From positions 1 through 64,000 of the forward strand of contig NZ_SMAJ01000018.1 in NCBI RefSeq assembly GCF_004346225.1: 64,000 nucleotides of DNA. Reading direction: 5' to 3'. Origin of the DNA: Paralcaligenes ureilyticus (GTDB lineage: Bacteria; Pseudomonadota; Gammaproteobacteria; Burkholderiales; Burkholderiaceae_B). This document shows positions 37,601-45,014 of the stretch, piece after piece (the first letter of the stretch is position 1; each line of letters starts with the position of its first letter). Under the pieces are notes generated by a model. That model searched no databases, was not told the origin of the DNA, and saw only the letters and a list, made by a program, of their open reading frames with translations. Both the position numbers and the translations under genes were made by a program.

Positions 37601-37731
37601 ACCGCCTGCGCCGACGCATCGGACCGAAGCGTATCGATGCGTTCCTGAAGCCCGGTGACAAGCTTCAGTATCTGATCAGTGTTGAGACGTGCAAGGCGAT
37701 CGCGCAGAGCCGAGGATGAATTCGCGGTCAT
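28687..37731 (-). CDS. Hybrid PKS-NRPS megasynthase: KS-AT-ACP-aminotransferase-C-A-T-E
   Basis: A 3014-residue synthase. KS (about 44-450) has Cys201, His334 (HGTGT) and His372 (NIGHLE). AT (about 547-895) has Ser640 in GHSLG and GFHS at 741-744, suggesting malonyl-CoA. ACP Ser979. The class III aminotransferase (about 1080-1505) has PLP Lys1344 (YGKIVGGG) and should turn the beta-keto chain into a beta-amine. C (about 1518-1945) has PHLVTDG with catalytic His1651. A (about 1960-2450) has YTSGSTGRPKG, but FAADLG where FDxS is usual; pocket residues read A-A-G-K-I-G-H-V-G. T Ser2503 (LGGDSI). E (about 2550-2975) has HHAVSD, EGHGR and FNYVGD and looks active. The last 30 residues (YTPSDF...) resemble a donor docking region. 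There is no KR. It overlaps the FAAL gene by 4 bp and contains two repeat units in its AT-ACP linker. Confidence 0.9.
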   Translation of the reverse strand: MTANSSSALRDRLARLNTDQILKLVTGLQERIDTLRSDASAQAVPIAVIGVACRFPGAPDLAAFRRLLNEGRNAISDPPLDRPERAGLPMGGYIDAIDRFDAQFFGIRESEAAHMDPQHRLALEVAWHALEDAGAADPHRRPSATGVFLGISTHDYEARFHGADAGFTPQATTGNAASAAAGRIAHILNITGPALAIDTACSSSLVAVLAACRSLRLGECDMAIAGGVNLLINDAWTRGFAAAGMLSPSHACRTFDAQADGYVRGEGAGFIVLKRLPDARGDRVRAIVRGGAINHDGRASSLTAPNAAAQRSLIGAALADAGLRAADVQVVECHGTGTPLGDPIEVQALAEAYAPGRSAPLLLGAAKTNIGHLEAAAGIAGLIKTVLALESADLAPTLHQTAPNPRMAWDRMAVKVIDHAQRWPEATVRRAGVSSFGFSGTNAHVILEAAAPAPPWREAGMVVLPLSAPDEMGLNRLAATLADWIEGGDVNPYRVAASLAIGRNGFAARAAVVAGDGASAVAGLREAAAGEVPTAGARGMALQGAPKIAFLFTGQGSQWVGMGRDLYDGDPIFQAVVDRCAQVVDPLIGRSLTAVMFQDDAASGLSDTRLTQPALFVLEYALAERLAAWGITPDVMIGHSLGEWVAACRAGVFSLDDALRLVVERGRVMASASDDGAMAAVFASPQALLELPMTLRESVDLAAINAPDECVISGPATAVAAVCDALDAQGVGTQRLRTSHGFHSRLMDPALAAFETALAGVTLHKPGVALISNLTGTTDAPFDTAGYWVRHIRESVRFADGISAVAEAGASLLIEIGASPALMGTASRSPAFEGQSPVFVPSLRRNQPAGRTLGSLLAQLFVGGAPVRWEAVLDPAARIEAPGYPFADSRYWLSLVSEEGGSATMAPTRGAATLATTGGALEMAATRAAATLAPVDVAGSQQPPADLRQQAALLLARSLQISADDALSDRGFLELGVDSLALTEAVAALERRWSIAIPRLALFETLATPARLIDHVVVNAKSAAPTASPQVFAQAPVASGPSVVSQAVAAAGVQTHEPQPAAISEQAAAGVTAFSKVYTQRTRASGDQRRLYGRYLADSRAVAGFRPETKSMLYPIIGAKGSGSHITDVDGNHYVDIAMGFGVQLFGHTPAFLVDALVGHLTERGLFIGPQAHLAGDVAQRICRLTGNARVTFCNSGTEAVMTALRLARHATRRNRIAMFQGSYHGHFDGTLTQAGPGGITVPLAGGTPPGMVGDVLLLDYGDEEGSLEMLAREGATLAAVIVEPVQGRRPDRQPRAFLQRLRELTRSTGTALIFDEVLLGFRVALGGAQAWAGVRADLVTYGKIVGGGLPIGVVAGDARFLDALDGGAWSTDDASVPRGDRTFFAGTFNKNPLAMANAQAVLTYLEAQGPGLQDSLNTRTENFAVRLNKVLAEEESGISVHHFASLFRFVGASDLFYNHMIQNGVYVWEGRTCFLSTAHDDQDLDQVEQAVRASLRAMRAHGMLAPARKSAAPTDIAQSLPTTPGQQALRLLAAFSPQTSAAYNQSLVFDFTGAPDIDVLKAALCGVVGRHEALRTTFPEDGASQVVHPRLDPDIRSVEVDHSADDPAWFQAWVDATVLTPLDLEHGPIVLAWILRFAADRYRLVLVMPHLVTDGWSMQLMALELAQLYNAGLSRTLSDLPPPVPYRSYVEHTRARADAPELAAYWRSVYATVPAPLNLPVDRPRPALQSYAGKRASRRLPRPLREALERSARQTGSSLFSLCLAAYGRLLARLSGQDESVIAIFSAGQPELGASALAGYCVGVLPLRIAAGQAVSDQDLRKAVQHAVALGMAHRDYPYSRLLKDLRLRRDPSRPPLAAASFNLDRLDAVAAFDGLTTRIDANVHSAVRWELNWNIQSDSDGLQIDAHYNRDLFDAGRVESWIDAYVGILEAMVRAPEADAVAASEIPPRATADGRAAGTIETLADKVARAALLNPASPAVRDRDGVVDYARLDAQVNALAGRLAHAGVRAGDRVAFRLPRGLGPVVAILASARLGAAFVPLDHEHPDSHHAYVMEDSDAKVLILETGSSPPLTQAKVVEWSRSGEVGDGAVPPVAVAAGDIAYILYTSGSTGRPKGVRVPYGAVAAYATALLERLAIPGPVSFAIISSFAADLGYTSVLGALWSGGVLHAIDAQTARDPAALQKWMTETPVDVLKIVPAHIGALLDAPDAVAMLPRRALILGGDILTWRLVDRIRELGGACRVFNHYGPTETTVGACMTEALASLRDDGAMAVPVGRPLSGYRVAILDSAGQPVPDGQEGEIVIAGAAVAAGYTRPEAPGSERFGRSAAGERFYRTGDMGRRRVDGAVAFSGRCDDMVKIRGHRIEPAGLAELLRSCPDVRDAVVLVQRQEGREPALLAAVAGNAAVDVIASWLAQRVPAAMVPGRIVVCAALPLTTNGKIDRQALLAAAAAEPAVPAAPATSAPQTADGRLKVMRDLWCGVLQRADVGPDDDFFALGGDSIMAIQIVGRARAAGLGLTPTQVFEAPTPRGLARLAVPVAARMAGVVALTDPVPLTPIQRWFLETPMPDRNRWCLSAVFAAPFAITVERLRETVQTIIGRHDALRIFLDASADRPCQRVGAPVAPAIFVADHDGLEGDALRQAEDRMADQLMDTLDLAAGRVLAAGAIPLDGQAGTHVVVVVHHAVSDMVSWSILADDLETGLGGDACTVGPASTSWSWWARALSKHAEAVVDRLPYWAEAARHVDAAATLPVDHPDMPNREGDVQERRLVLDRERADRFLTGIAAVFGLRPHEAVLAAVGRGVAGWAGSPLAVDLEGHGRQPFDASIDLSRTVGWFTTRYPVVLPVVDNTRDTAGWMVAAKEAIRSIPDDGMTYGLLRYGGDVSLRAEPAVSFNYVGDIGQFGGRTVSLVRLGAGRERAADADRRHLLSFDSWQQNGGLSLSCRFAARHAASTIDALLVEIENQIDRFIQTCEASSTAVYTPSDFTGIDFSQDELDQLMGEIDEPPSSTGS
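34940..35018 (+). repeat. Two GTAG-headed palindromic repeats inside the megasynthase gene, cluster 5
   Basis: Units at 34940-34964 (GCAGCC-type stem) and 34994-35018 (GCACCC-type stem), same orientation, on the strand opposite to the gene. They are read in frame as MAPTRGAATLA (from residue 905) and MAATRAAATLA (from residue 923), in the linker between the AT and ACP domains. Both frames stay open, so the protein gains about 28 residues. Confidence 0.8.
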
Positions 37732-39848
37732 GCGTCGCCCCGCTCGATGGACGCAAGCAGATCATCCAGATCGGCTCCGGGCAGCGGTAGCGCGGACGAT
37801 GACGCCGCCGCCGAAGAAGTCGCCGCCCCACTCTGCGCCGCCTTTTTAGGCGGCGCAACATGGGCCACGAGCCTCGCAATAGTCGGGTAGTCAAAGGCGA
37901 TCGTTTCGGGCAATTCAGCGCCAACCTTCTCGCCAAGCGCGAAGGCCAGCTCGGTCGAGCCAAGAGAATCCAGCCCCATCTCGGCGAAGCCCTGATCGGA
38001 CCCGATGGTTCGGGCCGGCAGGTTCAACCGGTCGGCCAACCATCCGGTCAGCCAAACAACAAGCGCCGTGGCCTCGATCGGCCCTGCGCTTGCGGACGGC
38101 CCGGCCGCCAAGTGCCCTTCCCACTGGGCAATCACCGCAAGCGTCCCGTCCTGATACGCCTTGCGATTGGCCAGCCGTTGAATCTTCCCGCTGGACGTTC
38201 GCAACACCGAACCAGGAGCGACCAGCACAATTCGCGACAGCGCCAGTTCCAGGTTTTGCCACACCGCTTCAACAATGGCGTGAAAAATGGGTTCCGGGGC
38301 GTCCGTGCGGCGGGATCGTTCAAGCTCTTGCACAAGAATGACCTGTTCGCGTTCGACGCCTTCAGAGGAAACAGAAAAGGCGGCGCCATTGTCGCGACGC
38401 AGCGCATCGTGCGCGTTTTGCGCAGTCCGTTCGATATCGTGCGGGTAGAAATTCGCTCCGCCGAGAATGATCAGATCCTTGATCCGGCCCGTCACGAATA
38501 GTTCGTTATCGACCAGAACGCCCAGGTCTCCGGTACGCAGGAAAGATCCGGCCGCGGCTTCTCCTTCGATAACGGCGCCGAAGGCGGCCTCGGTGTCGTC
38601 CGGGCGCTGCCAATATCCGCGCGCAATCGTCGGGCCGCCCACCCAGATTTCCCCCACCCGATCCGGCGGGCACCGCCGCCGGGTATCGGGATCGACGATG
38701 GCGATGGGGACATCTGGCAGCGGCCGGCCGCTACCGGGCATCGTCCGGCTTGCGGGAGCGCCGTCGGCCACAACGGATACACGCCCGGCGGCCAATGCGT
38801 CTACATCGAAGTGCCGCAGCACGGGCGGCGCACCAACGGGGCTGGCCGTCACCGCCAGCGTGCTTTCGGCCAGTCCATAGGCCGGGGCAAACGCTTCACG
38901 CCGGAAACCGAAAGGTTGAAACTGCTCGGTGAACTGCTCCATTACCGCCGGGTTGATCGGTTCAGCGGCATTCATGGTCATGACCATGTTGCCAAGATCC
39001 AGGCCGGCCCGGTCTTCAGGCGCAATCCGGCGACAGCAAAGATCGTAGGCAAAACTGGGGGCCGCCGAGTGCGTGCCGCGGTAGCGCGTCATGGCCTGCA
39101 ACCACAGCGCGGGCTTCTGCAAGAAGGCGTTGGGCGCCATCTGAACCGACGCGCAGCCGGAGAACAAAGGCTGCAACAAGCCGAAAATCAAGCCAAGATC
39201 GTGAAACGCCGGCAACCAGCTGATCATGGTGGAATCGGCATTCAGCGCCCAGACCGCTTCCATGCGGGACATATCCTGGATCAGGTTGCCGTGACTGACC
39301 CTCACGCCCTTGGGCAAAGCCGTGGATCCGGATGTGTACTGAAGAAAAGCGATATCGTCGGCGGCCGTTGCGGCCGGGGCCAGATCGGGATCATCGGCCA
39401 GTTCATCGGTTGAAATCCAGTCAAGCGCACCCAAGCGCTCGCTGGAACGGCGCCATTCGTCGATGGATCCCAGCAAATCGGCGCTGGTCAACGCAACCCG
39501 TGCATTCGAGTCAGTCGCCACCGCCACCAAACGTTCGATCAGGCGATTGCGGCGCGGCGGATTGATGGGCGTGGCCAGACGCCCGCTCCACAGACAACCC
39601 AGGAAGGCGGCGAAAAACTCCACACCGGGCTGAAACACCAGCAGCACGGGCTCTCCGGGCTGGGTCGCCCGCGCGAGCCGGGCCGCAACCGCGCGCGCTT
39701 TCGCTGCCAGATCGGGGGCCATCCAGCGGCATTGCTCGTGCCCCTGACTGTCCAGAAAGGTAAATGACCAGGTGTCGTCCGGCGCCTTGGCGCGATTCCG
39801 CAAAATTTGCGGCAGAAAAACCGGATCGCGTTGTTGGCCCACAGACAT
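37728..39848 (-). CDS. Fatty acyl-AMP ligase fused to an acyl carrier protein (loading module)
   Basis: A 706-residue loading protein. Residues about 10-590 form a fatty acyl-AMP ligase of the ANL superfamily, with LQYTSGSTALPKGVRVSHGN (169-188) and WLPAFHDLGLI (211-221); the latter motif is typical of FAALs that activate free fatty acids in lipopeptide pathways. An ACP follows with Ser628 in MGLDSLGST. The last about 20 residues (LPLPGADLDDLLASIERG) are acidic and helical, a likely docking tail for the next synthase. The stop codon overlaps the start of the KS-AT megasynthase gene (ATGA), and its ATG overlaps the ABC exporter stop codon by 1 bp. It starts the assembly line by loading the fatty tail. 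Confidence 0.9.
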   Translation of the reverse strand: MSVGQQRDPVFLPQILRNRAKAPDDTWSFTFLDSQGHEQCRWMAPDLAAKARAVAARLARATQPGEPVLLVFQPGVEFFAAFLGCLWSGRLATPINPPRRNRLIERLVAVATDSNARVALTSADLLGSIDEWRRSSERLGALDWISTDELADDPDLAPAATAADDIAFLQYTSGSTALPKGVRVSHGNLIQDMSRMEAVWALNADSTMISWLPAFHDLGLIFGLLQPLFSGCASVQMAPNAFLQKPALWLQAMTRYRGTHSAAPSFAYDLCCRRIAPEDRAGLDLGNMVMTMNAAEPINPAVMEQFTEQFQPFGFRREAFAPAYGLAESTLAVTASPVGAPPVLRHFDVDALAAGRVSVVADGAPASRTMPGSGRPLPDVPIAIVDPDTRRRCPPDRVGEIWVGGPTIARGYWQRPDDTEAAFGAVIEGEAAAGSFLRTGDLGVLVDNELFVTGRIKDLIILGGANFYPHDIERTAQNAHDALRRDNGAAFSVSSEGVEREQVILVQELERSRRTDAPEPIFHAIVEAVWQNLELALSRIVLVAPGSVLRTSSGKIQRLANRKAYQDGTLAVIAQWEGHLAAGPSASAGPIEATALVVWLTGWLADRLNLPARTIGSDQGFAEMGLDSLGSTELAFALGEKVGAELPETIAFDYPTIARLVAHVAPPKKAAQSGAATSSAAASSSALPLPGADLDDLLASIERGDA

Positions 39849-42667
39849 TACGCCCTATCCTTTGCATTAGCGGGAGCGGTACCGGCGGCGGAACGCCGGG
39901 CTTCCAGACGGCGCCCGACGAGCTCGTCGAGCTTCGCGTCCAGGCGACGATCAAGTGTGGCGGCAATTTCCTTTTCCATTTGCGACTGCTCGCCGCTGGT
40001 CCGGTGCAGATCGGCCACATGGCGCAGATCCTGCCGACTCAGCGACAGCAGCAGGCATGGAAAGCGCGTACGGCAAGTGGTCGGATTGGGGACGTCTTCG
40101 AGCAGCGCAAATTCTCCGAAGAAATCGCCGACCTCCAGAATTTCCATGGTCAGGGTGGCGCCATCGCCCAAACGGACCGTGCTTTCGACCGATCCGCGGG
40201 CGATGATGTAGAACCGTCCGGTAGCCGTTCCCTCGACCGTCAGGACAGTATCGGCCTGAACCTCTTCGACACGCAGCATGGCGCGCACACGTTCCAGATC
40301 GTCCTGGGGAACACTGGCAAACAAAGGAATCTTGCGCAGCCGTTCCACACTGATGGCGACATCCTGGCCGGCATTGGCGATGGAAATATCCGACTGCTTC
40401 TCCCACATTCCGGCATAAAGCCCATTGCGCGCCAACAATTCATCGTGCGTGCCGGTTTCCACCAGCTTGCCGTCGCGAAACGCGCAGATCAGATCCATGT
40501 CCGGGCACGAAGACAGGCGATGGGTAACCGAAAACAGCATGCGGTTGGCAGTGACCCTGGCCAGGGTGTCGTTGATGGCCGCCTCGGCTTCCGCATCGAG
40601 CGCAGAGGTGGCCTCGTCGAGCAGCAAAATTTTGGGATCGCGCAAAAGGGCGCGGGCGATCACGATACGCTGACGTTGGCCGCCCGACAGCAACTTGCCG
40701 CCCTCGCCCACATCGGTTTCATAGCCGTTGGGCAACGTGACGATGAAGCTGTGGATCTCGGCGGCGCGCGCGGCCTGCTCTATCTCGGCGTCGGTGGCAT
40801 CCATGCGACCAATCCTGATGTTGTAGCGGATCGATCCGTCGAATAGAGTGGTGTCCTGATTGACCACGGCTATAAGCGAAAAAAGCGACCGGTCATCGAT
40901 CTCGCGAATATCCGTGTCGTTCAAGACGACGCTGCCGCTGGTTGCATCGTAGTTGCGGGACAGAAGGTTGATGACCGTACTCTTGCCCGAACCGGACGGC
41001 CCTACCAGCGCGATACGTCTGGGCACCGGTGTCTCGAGCGTGACGTCGTCAAGATTAAGCCGGTCGCCCACATAGCTGAACGACACATCGCGCAACGCCA
41101 CCCTGGATAAAGGCTCGTTCATAGGCATGGCGTTTTGCACAACAGGCTGATCGTCCGGATACGACAATAACGACTCGATGCGCTGCCAACTGCCAACGGC
41201 CTGAATGGCTGTCGGTATCAGGGCGGCAATACCGCCCGCCGCGCCGCCGATCGCCAGCAACAGGCCGATGTAGGCGACCACGACGCCTCCGGAAACCGTG
41301 CCGCTCAGTGACAGAACCGCCCCCAAACCGATAATCCCCAACTGCGCGGCGCTAACAGCAAAAACGGTGGCGCGAGTGGTGAGTTCGCCCAATAGGTACT
41401 GTTTGTAGCTTGCGTCGTAAATATCACTCGTATAACCATTGAACTGATCCCGCCGATGGCCGCCAATATGGAGCGTGCGGATCATCGGCAGCAACTGGAC
41501 GGTTTCTTTGACAAAGCCCGCGATCTTGCCGTCTTCAACCTTGCGGGCATAAGACGCCTTGACGGCAAAGCGGCTTACCTGACGCGGTGCCCAGAAGGCA
41601 ATAGCCAGAAGGATGATGGTCGTCAAAGCCATCCGCCAATCCAAAGCGAACGCCGTGATCAAGGAACCAATCATCAGAAAAGACTTGGAAACGATGCCCG
41701 AGATGGCCCGGATAACGGCGTTTTCGACAATAAATACATCGGCGGCGAAAATCGTGACGACATCGCCGCTTTTAAAACGGTTGAGCGAGCGCGAGGACAG
41801 GGCAAGCAACTTGTCGAACACCCGTCGCCGCACATCATTCAGCGCTTTGGGCCCAAGCGTCGAAACACTGAAATCGATACCCAGGCCGGCGACGGCAGTG
41901 ACCAGGAAGCCGCCGATCAGGTAAGCCAGCGTAAGCCAGATGACGTGCGCATTGTGGGGAGTGATGCCGTGATCGAACAATTGGTTGAGCCACAGCGGCA
42001 TCAACATGGCGTAGATGGTTTGAATCAGAATCCCGATAGCCAGCAGCCAGCAGAAAAAGTGATAGGGGCGCAACAGCCCCGCCGCCCAACGCATGAACGG
42101 CAAAATGCCTTTCAGCGGCCGTTCGCGCGACAAGGATTCGCCCCATTGCAGCTGCAACATGACGGCCGGTTTTCCTGTGACGCTGCGGCATACCTCGTCG
42201 ATCGAAACGCCCGGCTTCATGGCACGCGCAAAATCCAGCAAGACGCGGGCGTCGTATACATCGAGCAGAAATCTGACGAACGAACCGGCCCGTATCGCGT
42301 CGCGTGCTTGCGCCGCATGCGAGGCCAGACGGCTGGCCAATCCGTCGAGATCGTTGACGTCGTCCGCATTGACCATCACCACATCATCGCCCGGTTTGAC
42401 ACGGACAAGATTCAGGATGCCCACGCCTATCAACCCCAAGGCAGCTTCAGGGCAGCCAAGGCGCTCGGTCAAGATGCGTTCCACCAGATCGAGTTCGGCG
42501 TCAGTGCCGGAATTTTTACGCGCACTGACCAGAACGCTGGCAGCCAGGCCGCCTTCATCGGGGATATTGAGCTTGAGCAACTCATATACACGCTGTTCCA
42601 CCCGTTGAAACCGCCGGGTGGGAAACTTAAATCGGCCCTGCATAACGCTTTGTGCTTGTTCTTTCAC
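39848..42667 (-). CDS. ABC exporter with C-terminal cyclic-nucleotide-binding-like domain
   Basis: A 939-residue membrane protein. Residues 1-185 are a soluble N-terminal region I cannot assign. A six-helix ABC exporter domain follows (about 190-490). The nucleotide-binding domain (about 520-760) has VGPSGSGKST, LSGGQRQRIVI and ILLLDEATSALD. Residues about 780-890 resemble a cyclic-nucleotide-binding/Crp-type beta-roll (IPLFASVPQDDLERV, GDFFGEFALL), but the usual Arg of the phosphate-binding cassette appears replaced (DVPNPTTC). It sits between the thioesterase and FAAL genes with overlaps at both ends, so it is the probable exporter and self-resistance pump for the lipopeptide. The tail may be a regulatory or degenerate ligand site. 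Confidence 0.85.
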   Translation of the reverse strand: MKEQAQSVMQGRFKFPTRRFQRVEQRVYELLKLNIPDEGGLAASVLVSARKNSGTDAELDLVERILTERLGCPEAALGLIGVGILNLVRVKPGDDVVMVNADDVNDLDGLASRLASHAAQARDAIRAGSFVRFLLDVYDARVLLDFARAMKPGVSIDEVCRSVTGKPAVMLQLQWGESLSRERPLKGILPFMRWAAGLLRPYHFFCWLLAIGILIQTIYAMLMPLWLNQLFDHGITPHNAHVIWLTLAYLIGGFLVTAVAGLGIDFSVSTLGPKALNDVRRRVFDKLLALSSRSLNRFKSGDVVTIFAADVFIVENAVIRAISGIVSKSFLMIGSLITAFALDWRMALTTIILLAIAFWAPRQVSRFAVKASYARKVEDGKIAGFVKETVQLLPMIRTLHIGGHRRDQFNGYTSDIYDASYKQYLLGELTTRATVFAVSAAQLGIIGLGAVLSLSGTVSGGVVVAYIGLLLAIGGAAGGIAALIPTAIQAVGSWQRIESLLSYPDDQPVVQNAMPMNEPLSRVALRDVSFSYVGDRLNLDDVTLETPVPRRIALVGPSGSGKSTVINLLSRNYDATSGSVVLNDTDIREIDDRSLFSLIAVVNQDTTLFDGSIRYNIRIGRMDATDAEIEQAARAAEIHSFIVTLPNGYETDVGEGGKLLSGGQRQRIVIARALLRDPKILLLDEATSALDAEAEAAINDTLARVTANRMLFSVTHRLSSCPDMDLICAFRDGKLVETGTHDELLARNGLYAGMWEKQSDISIANAGQDVAISVERLRKIPLFASVPQDDLERVRAMLRVEEVQADTVLTVEGTATGRFYIIARGSVESTVRLGDGATLTMEILEVGDFFGEFALLEDVPNPTTCRTRFPCLLLSLSRQDLRHVADLHRTSGEQSQMEKEIAATLDRRLDAKLDELVGRRLEARRSAAGTAPANAKDRA

Positions 42668-43515
42668 GCCCAGCCTCGCTCGTCGTGGGTTACCTCTGTT
42701 TGCGGCAAGACAGGCAGCGCATCGTCGCGACCGTCATCCTGGGCAAGCTGAAGAATAATGCGAGCCACGGCATCGGGATCCGTGGCCCAGGGGAAATGTC
42801 CGATCTCGTGGCGCGTAACTCGCGTCCTGGCAGTGGTGACCGCCTTCCACGTCAATAGGTCGTCGGCCGAAACCGACGGGTCGTCAAGCATATGCAGAAC
42901 ATCGATGGGAATCGCCAAGCGTCCGGCATGCGTGTGACGATAGGTGTCACACGCTTCCAGATCGGCGCGCAACGCCTCTTCAGCCACTGTGCCCTCCCAG
43001 TCGCCTTCCCCCGGCGCCATCCCGAAGCGGGCCGCGAGCTCGGCTCGCAGTCGCGGCGACGGCAACCGGTATAGCGGTGCTTCGACGGGAGCCAGAACCG
43101 GGGATCGGAAACCTGAGACGACAAGGCGTTCTATGGGCGCACCAGCTCGCATCAAGCTCCAGGCCATTTCGTACGCCAGAAGAGCGCCATAGCTATTGCC
43201 GACCAGAATCAGCCGAAGCGGATCGCCGGTTTGATCAAGAGCCAGCCATCCTTTTGTGGCTCCGTCCACGGCCTGGGCAACCCGGCGCGGCGGCGCAATG
43301 CCGTCGATGTCGCCGCCGCGAGGAAGATTGACGACAAGCACTCCGGCCGATAGCGGCAGTGCGGCCATTAGCCGGCGTACCGACAATGGCGAGCCCCCCG
43401 CGTGGGGAAAAAAAATGAAGGTCGGTTGCCCACGCACTGCACAACGCAACCGCAGCATCCAGCGCGGTGAAGCGCCGGGGTCAACCCTGTGATCTACCGC
43501 ATCAGGCATACGCAT
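42664..43515 (-). CDS. Type II (editing) thioesterase
   Basis: A 283-residue alpha/beta hydrolase of the type II thioesterase family, which clears misprimed or stalled carrier proteins in PKS/NRPS pathways. The opening FFPHAGGSPLSVRRLMAAL and the nucleophile elbow VGNSYGALLAYE with Ser108 are typical, though Asn replaces the usual His in GHSxG. The C-terminal His lies in EIGHFPWATD. It is the first gene of the minus-strand arm and overlaps the ABC exporter gene by 4 bp. Two starts (MRM...) lie 2 codons apart; the upstream one is given. The promoter region is shared with the divergent PhyH gene. Confidence 0.86.
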   Translation of the reverse strand: MRMPDAVDHRVDPGASPRWMLRLRCAVRGQPTFIFFPHAGGSPLSVRRLMAALPLSAGVLVVNLPRGGDIDGIAPPRRVAQAVDGATKGWLALDQTGDPLRLILVGNSYGALLAYEMAWSLMRAGAPIERLVVSGFRSPVLAPVEAPLYRLPSPRLRAELAARFGMAPGEGDWEGTVAEEALRADLEACDTYRHTHAGRLAIPIDVLHMLDDPSVSADDLLTWKAVTTARTRVTRHEIGHFPWATDPDAVARIILQLAQDDGRDDALPVLPQTEVTHDERGWA

Positions 43516-43655
43516 CCGTTGAAGAATTAAAAAATTTTTAAGGGATGGAAATGGACGGGTAACATATTACCAGCTACTGTATCATTGCTGTATATTTCAT
43601 TAGCATTCAGAGACATATTCACACTGGGCCACGGTCTGGAACCACGGATAAAAAC
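43516..43655. promoter_or_regulatory. Divergent promoter region of the biosynthetic cluster
   Basis: A 140-bp AT-richer stretch between the thioesterase gene (minus arm) and the PhyH oxygenase gene (plus arm). It must hold the promoter of the six-gene minus arm and probably one for the plus arm. TATATT occurs at 43591-43596 and TAATATG-type sequence near 43560-43566, but no strong -35/-10 pair or known operator was seen. No cluster-specific regulator gene lies inside the cluster. Confidence 0.45.
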
Positions 43656-44504
43656 ATGAATGAGCAACCGGAATTCATTGCCCACCTCGACACGGATGGA
43701 GCCATATGCCTACGCAAGGCCTTCGACGCCGGCTGGGTCCAACTCGCCCGGGAAGGAATCGAACGAAACATCGCCGATCCAAGCCCTTTCTTTCGCAATC
43801 TGGGCGAAAACGGCGGTGGCTTCCTCTCGGACATGTGGTCGCGCCGGTATATCCCGGAATTCGAACGTTTCTGCATGGAATCGCCTGTGGCCAGGCTGGC
43901 GGCACACGCGCTGCAATCCGATCGCGTCCGGCTGGCCCAGGACACGTGGTTCGCCAAACGCCCCGGCAGTTCGGAACGTACGCCCTGGCACCACGACACC
44001 GTAATTTCCGGACCCTTTTGTTCAGTGTGGGTAGCCCTGGATCCAACGCCGCGTGCAGCCACACTGGAATTCATCCGCGGCTCGCACGCCTGGGGCAAGG
44101 CCTTGATGCCGAAATCCTTTTTTGACGAATCGGCAAAGCGCAACGCGGTCGATCAGTTCTACGCCGATTTCCACGGCGACAAGTCCCGTGCAGACGCGCA
44201 CGAATTCGGCGAAATTCCCGATATCGAGGCCAACCGGGATGCCTACGACATTATCGGTTGGGACATGGAACCCGGCGACTGCGTGCTGTTCAACGCGCGC
44301 ACGATCCACGGAGCGCCAGGCAATCATCTGAAACGCACGATTCGCCGCTTCGTCACGCGCTGGGTAACCGACGAATCCACAGTGGCCATGCACGGGCAGG
44401 AAATGATCGACGCCCTTGTCGGCGCGGGGCTCGAAATCGACCTTCAAGTGGGCGGACCGGTTCGAGGAAAACTGTTCCCGGAAATACGCGTCGGGGATGA
44501 TTAA
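43656..44504 (+). CDS. PhyH-family 2-oxoglutarate/Fe(II) dioxygenase, likely tailoring hydroxylase
   Basis: A 282-residue oxygenase of the phytanoyl-CoA dioxygenase group. The iron triad is His112-x-Asp114 (PWHHDT) and His218 (TIHGAPGN); Arg230 or Arg231 is the likely 2-oxoglutarate ligand. Related enzymes hydroxylate amino acids or acyl chains on carrier proteins. It opens the plus-strand arm, divergent from the thioesterase gene, so hydroxylation of a precursor amino acid, the acyl tail or the finished peptide is a reasonable guess. The target cannot be read from sequence. It is followed by a gap of 172 bp with a promoter-like element before the small ABM-like gene. Confidence 0.82.
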   Translation: MNEQPEFIAHLDTDGAICLRKAFDAGWVQLAREGIERNIADPSPFFRNLGENGGGFLSDMWSRRYIPEFERFCMESPVARLAAHALQSDRVRLAQDTWFAKRPGSSERTPWHHDTVISGPFCSVWVALDPTPRAATLEFIRGSHAWGKALMPKSFFDESAKRNAVDQFYADFHGDKSRADAHEFGEIPDIEANRDAYDIIGWDMEPGDCVLFNARTIHGAPGNHLKRTIRRFVTRWVTDESTVAMHGQEMIDALVGAGLEIDLQVGGPVRGKLFPEIRVGDD

Positions 44505-44520
44505 ATATTCTTTACTCTTA

Positions 44521-44550
44521 TTGACATTTTTTACATATACCCCCTACACT
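44521..44550 (+). promoter_or_regulatory. Sigma-70-like promoter upstream of the ABM-like gene
   Basis: A perfect -35 TTGACA (44521-44526) and TACACT (44545-44550) after an 18-bp spacer. The start would lie about 120 nt before the gene, giving a long leader. This suggests the small protein and the two NRPS genes have their own promoter. Confidence 0.5.
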
Positions 44551-44676
44551 GCCCGGGTGCCTGGTGTCGATATCGTCCTTCTTCTTAAGGCATACCTGAG
44601 TAAGTATCACGATCTTACCCGGCACTGTTGTTGTCACATGCGGATAACATTTACCAACCACTAGGGATTCACTATT

Positions 44677-45003
44677 ATGGCTGATATGTTCTTGACCATC
44701 ACACGCGCTAATATCAAAGCAGGTAGCGAAAAGGATGCACGAGCTCTTTTGAAAAAATCGCTCATGCCCAGCGACGGCTCCAAGCCAGGTGACCACATTC
44801 CGGGCCTGATCGGTTTCGGACTGATGCGCTCCAAAAAAGACGCCTCGATGTTCGGCCTGGCCACGGTATGGAAAAATGAAGCTTCGTTCGACGCCCTGCA
44901 CAAAAACCCCAATGCCAAAGTTGGCGGCCACTGGGTTCAAAAATTCATGGCCTTTACTAAAGGCGACGTAAAAGGCGAAGGCTTCTATATCGAAAGCCTG
45001 TAA
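44677..45003 (+). CDS. Small antibiotic-biosynthesis-monooxygenase (ABM)-like protein
   Basis: A 108-residue soluble protein whose size and alternating beta/alpha pattern (FLTITRANIKAGSEKDARAL, ATVWKNEASFDALHKNP) fit the dimeric alpha-beta barrel/ABM group. These proteins act as small cofactor-free oxygenases or as heme-linked enzymes. An AGGGA-type ribosome-binding sequence precedes the ATG, and the coding region is richer in A and Lys than its neighbours, which suggests high expression or a separate origin. It lies between the PhyH gene and the first plus-strand NRPS gene. Function in the pathway is unknown; family assignment is tentative. Confidence 0.6.
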   Translation: MADMFLTITRANIKAGSEKDARALLKKSLMPSDGSKPGDHIPGLIGFGLMRSKKDASMFGLATVWKNEASFDALHKNPNAKVGGHWVQKFMAFTKGDVKGEGFYIESL

Positions 45004-45014
45004 CACGCAGCAAA

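Noticed and set aside
41456-42751. A plus-strand open frame of 431 codons
   Set aside because: Antisense to the transmembrane half of the ABC exporter; no protein family pattern.
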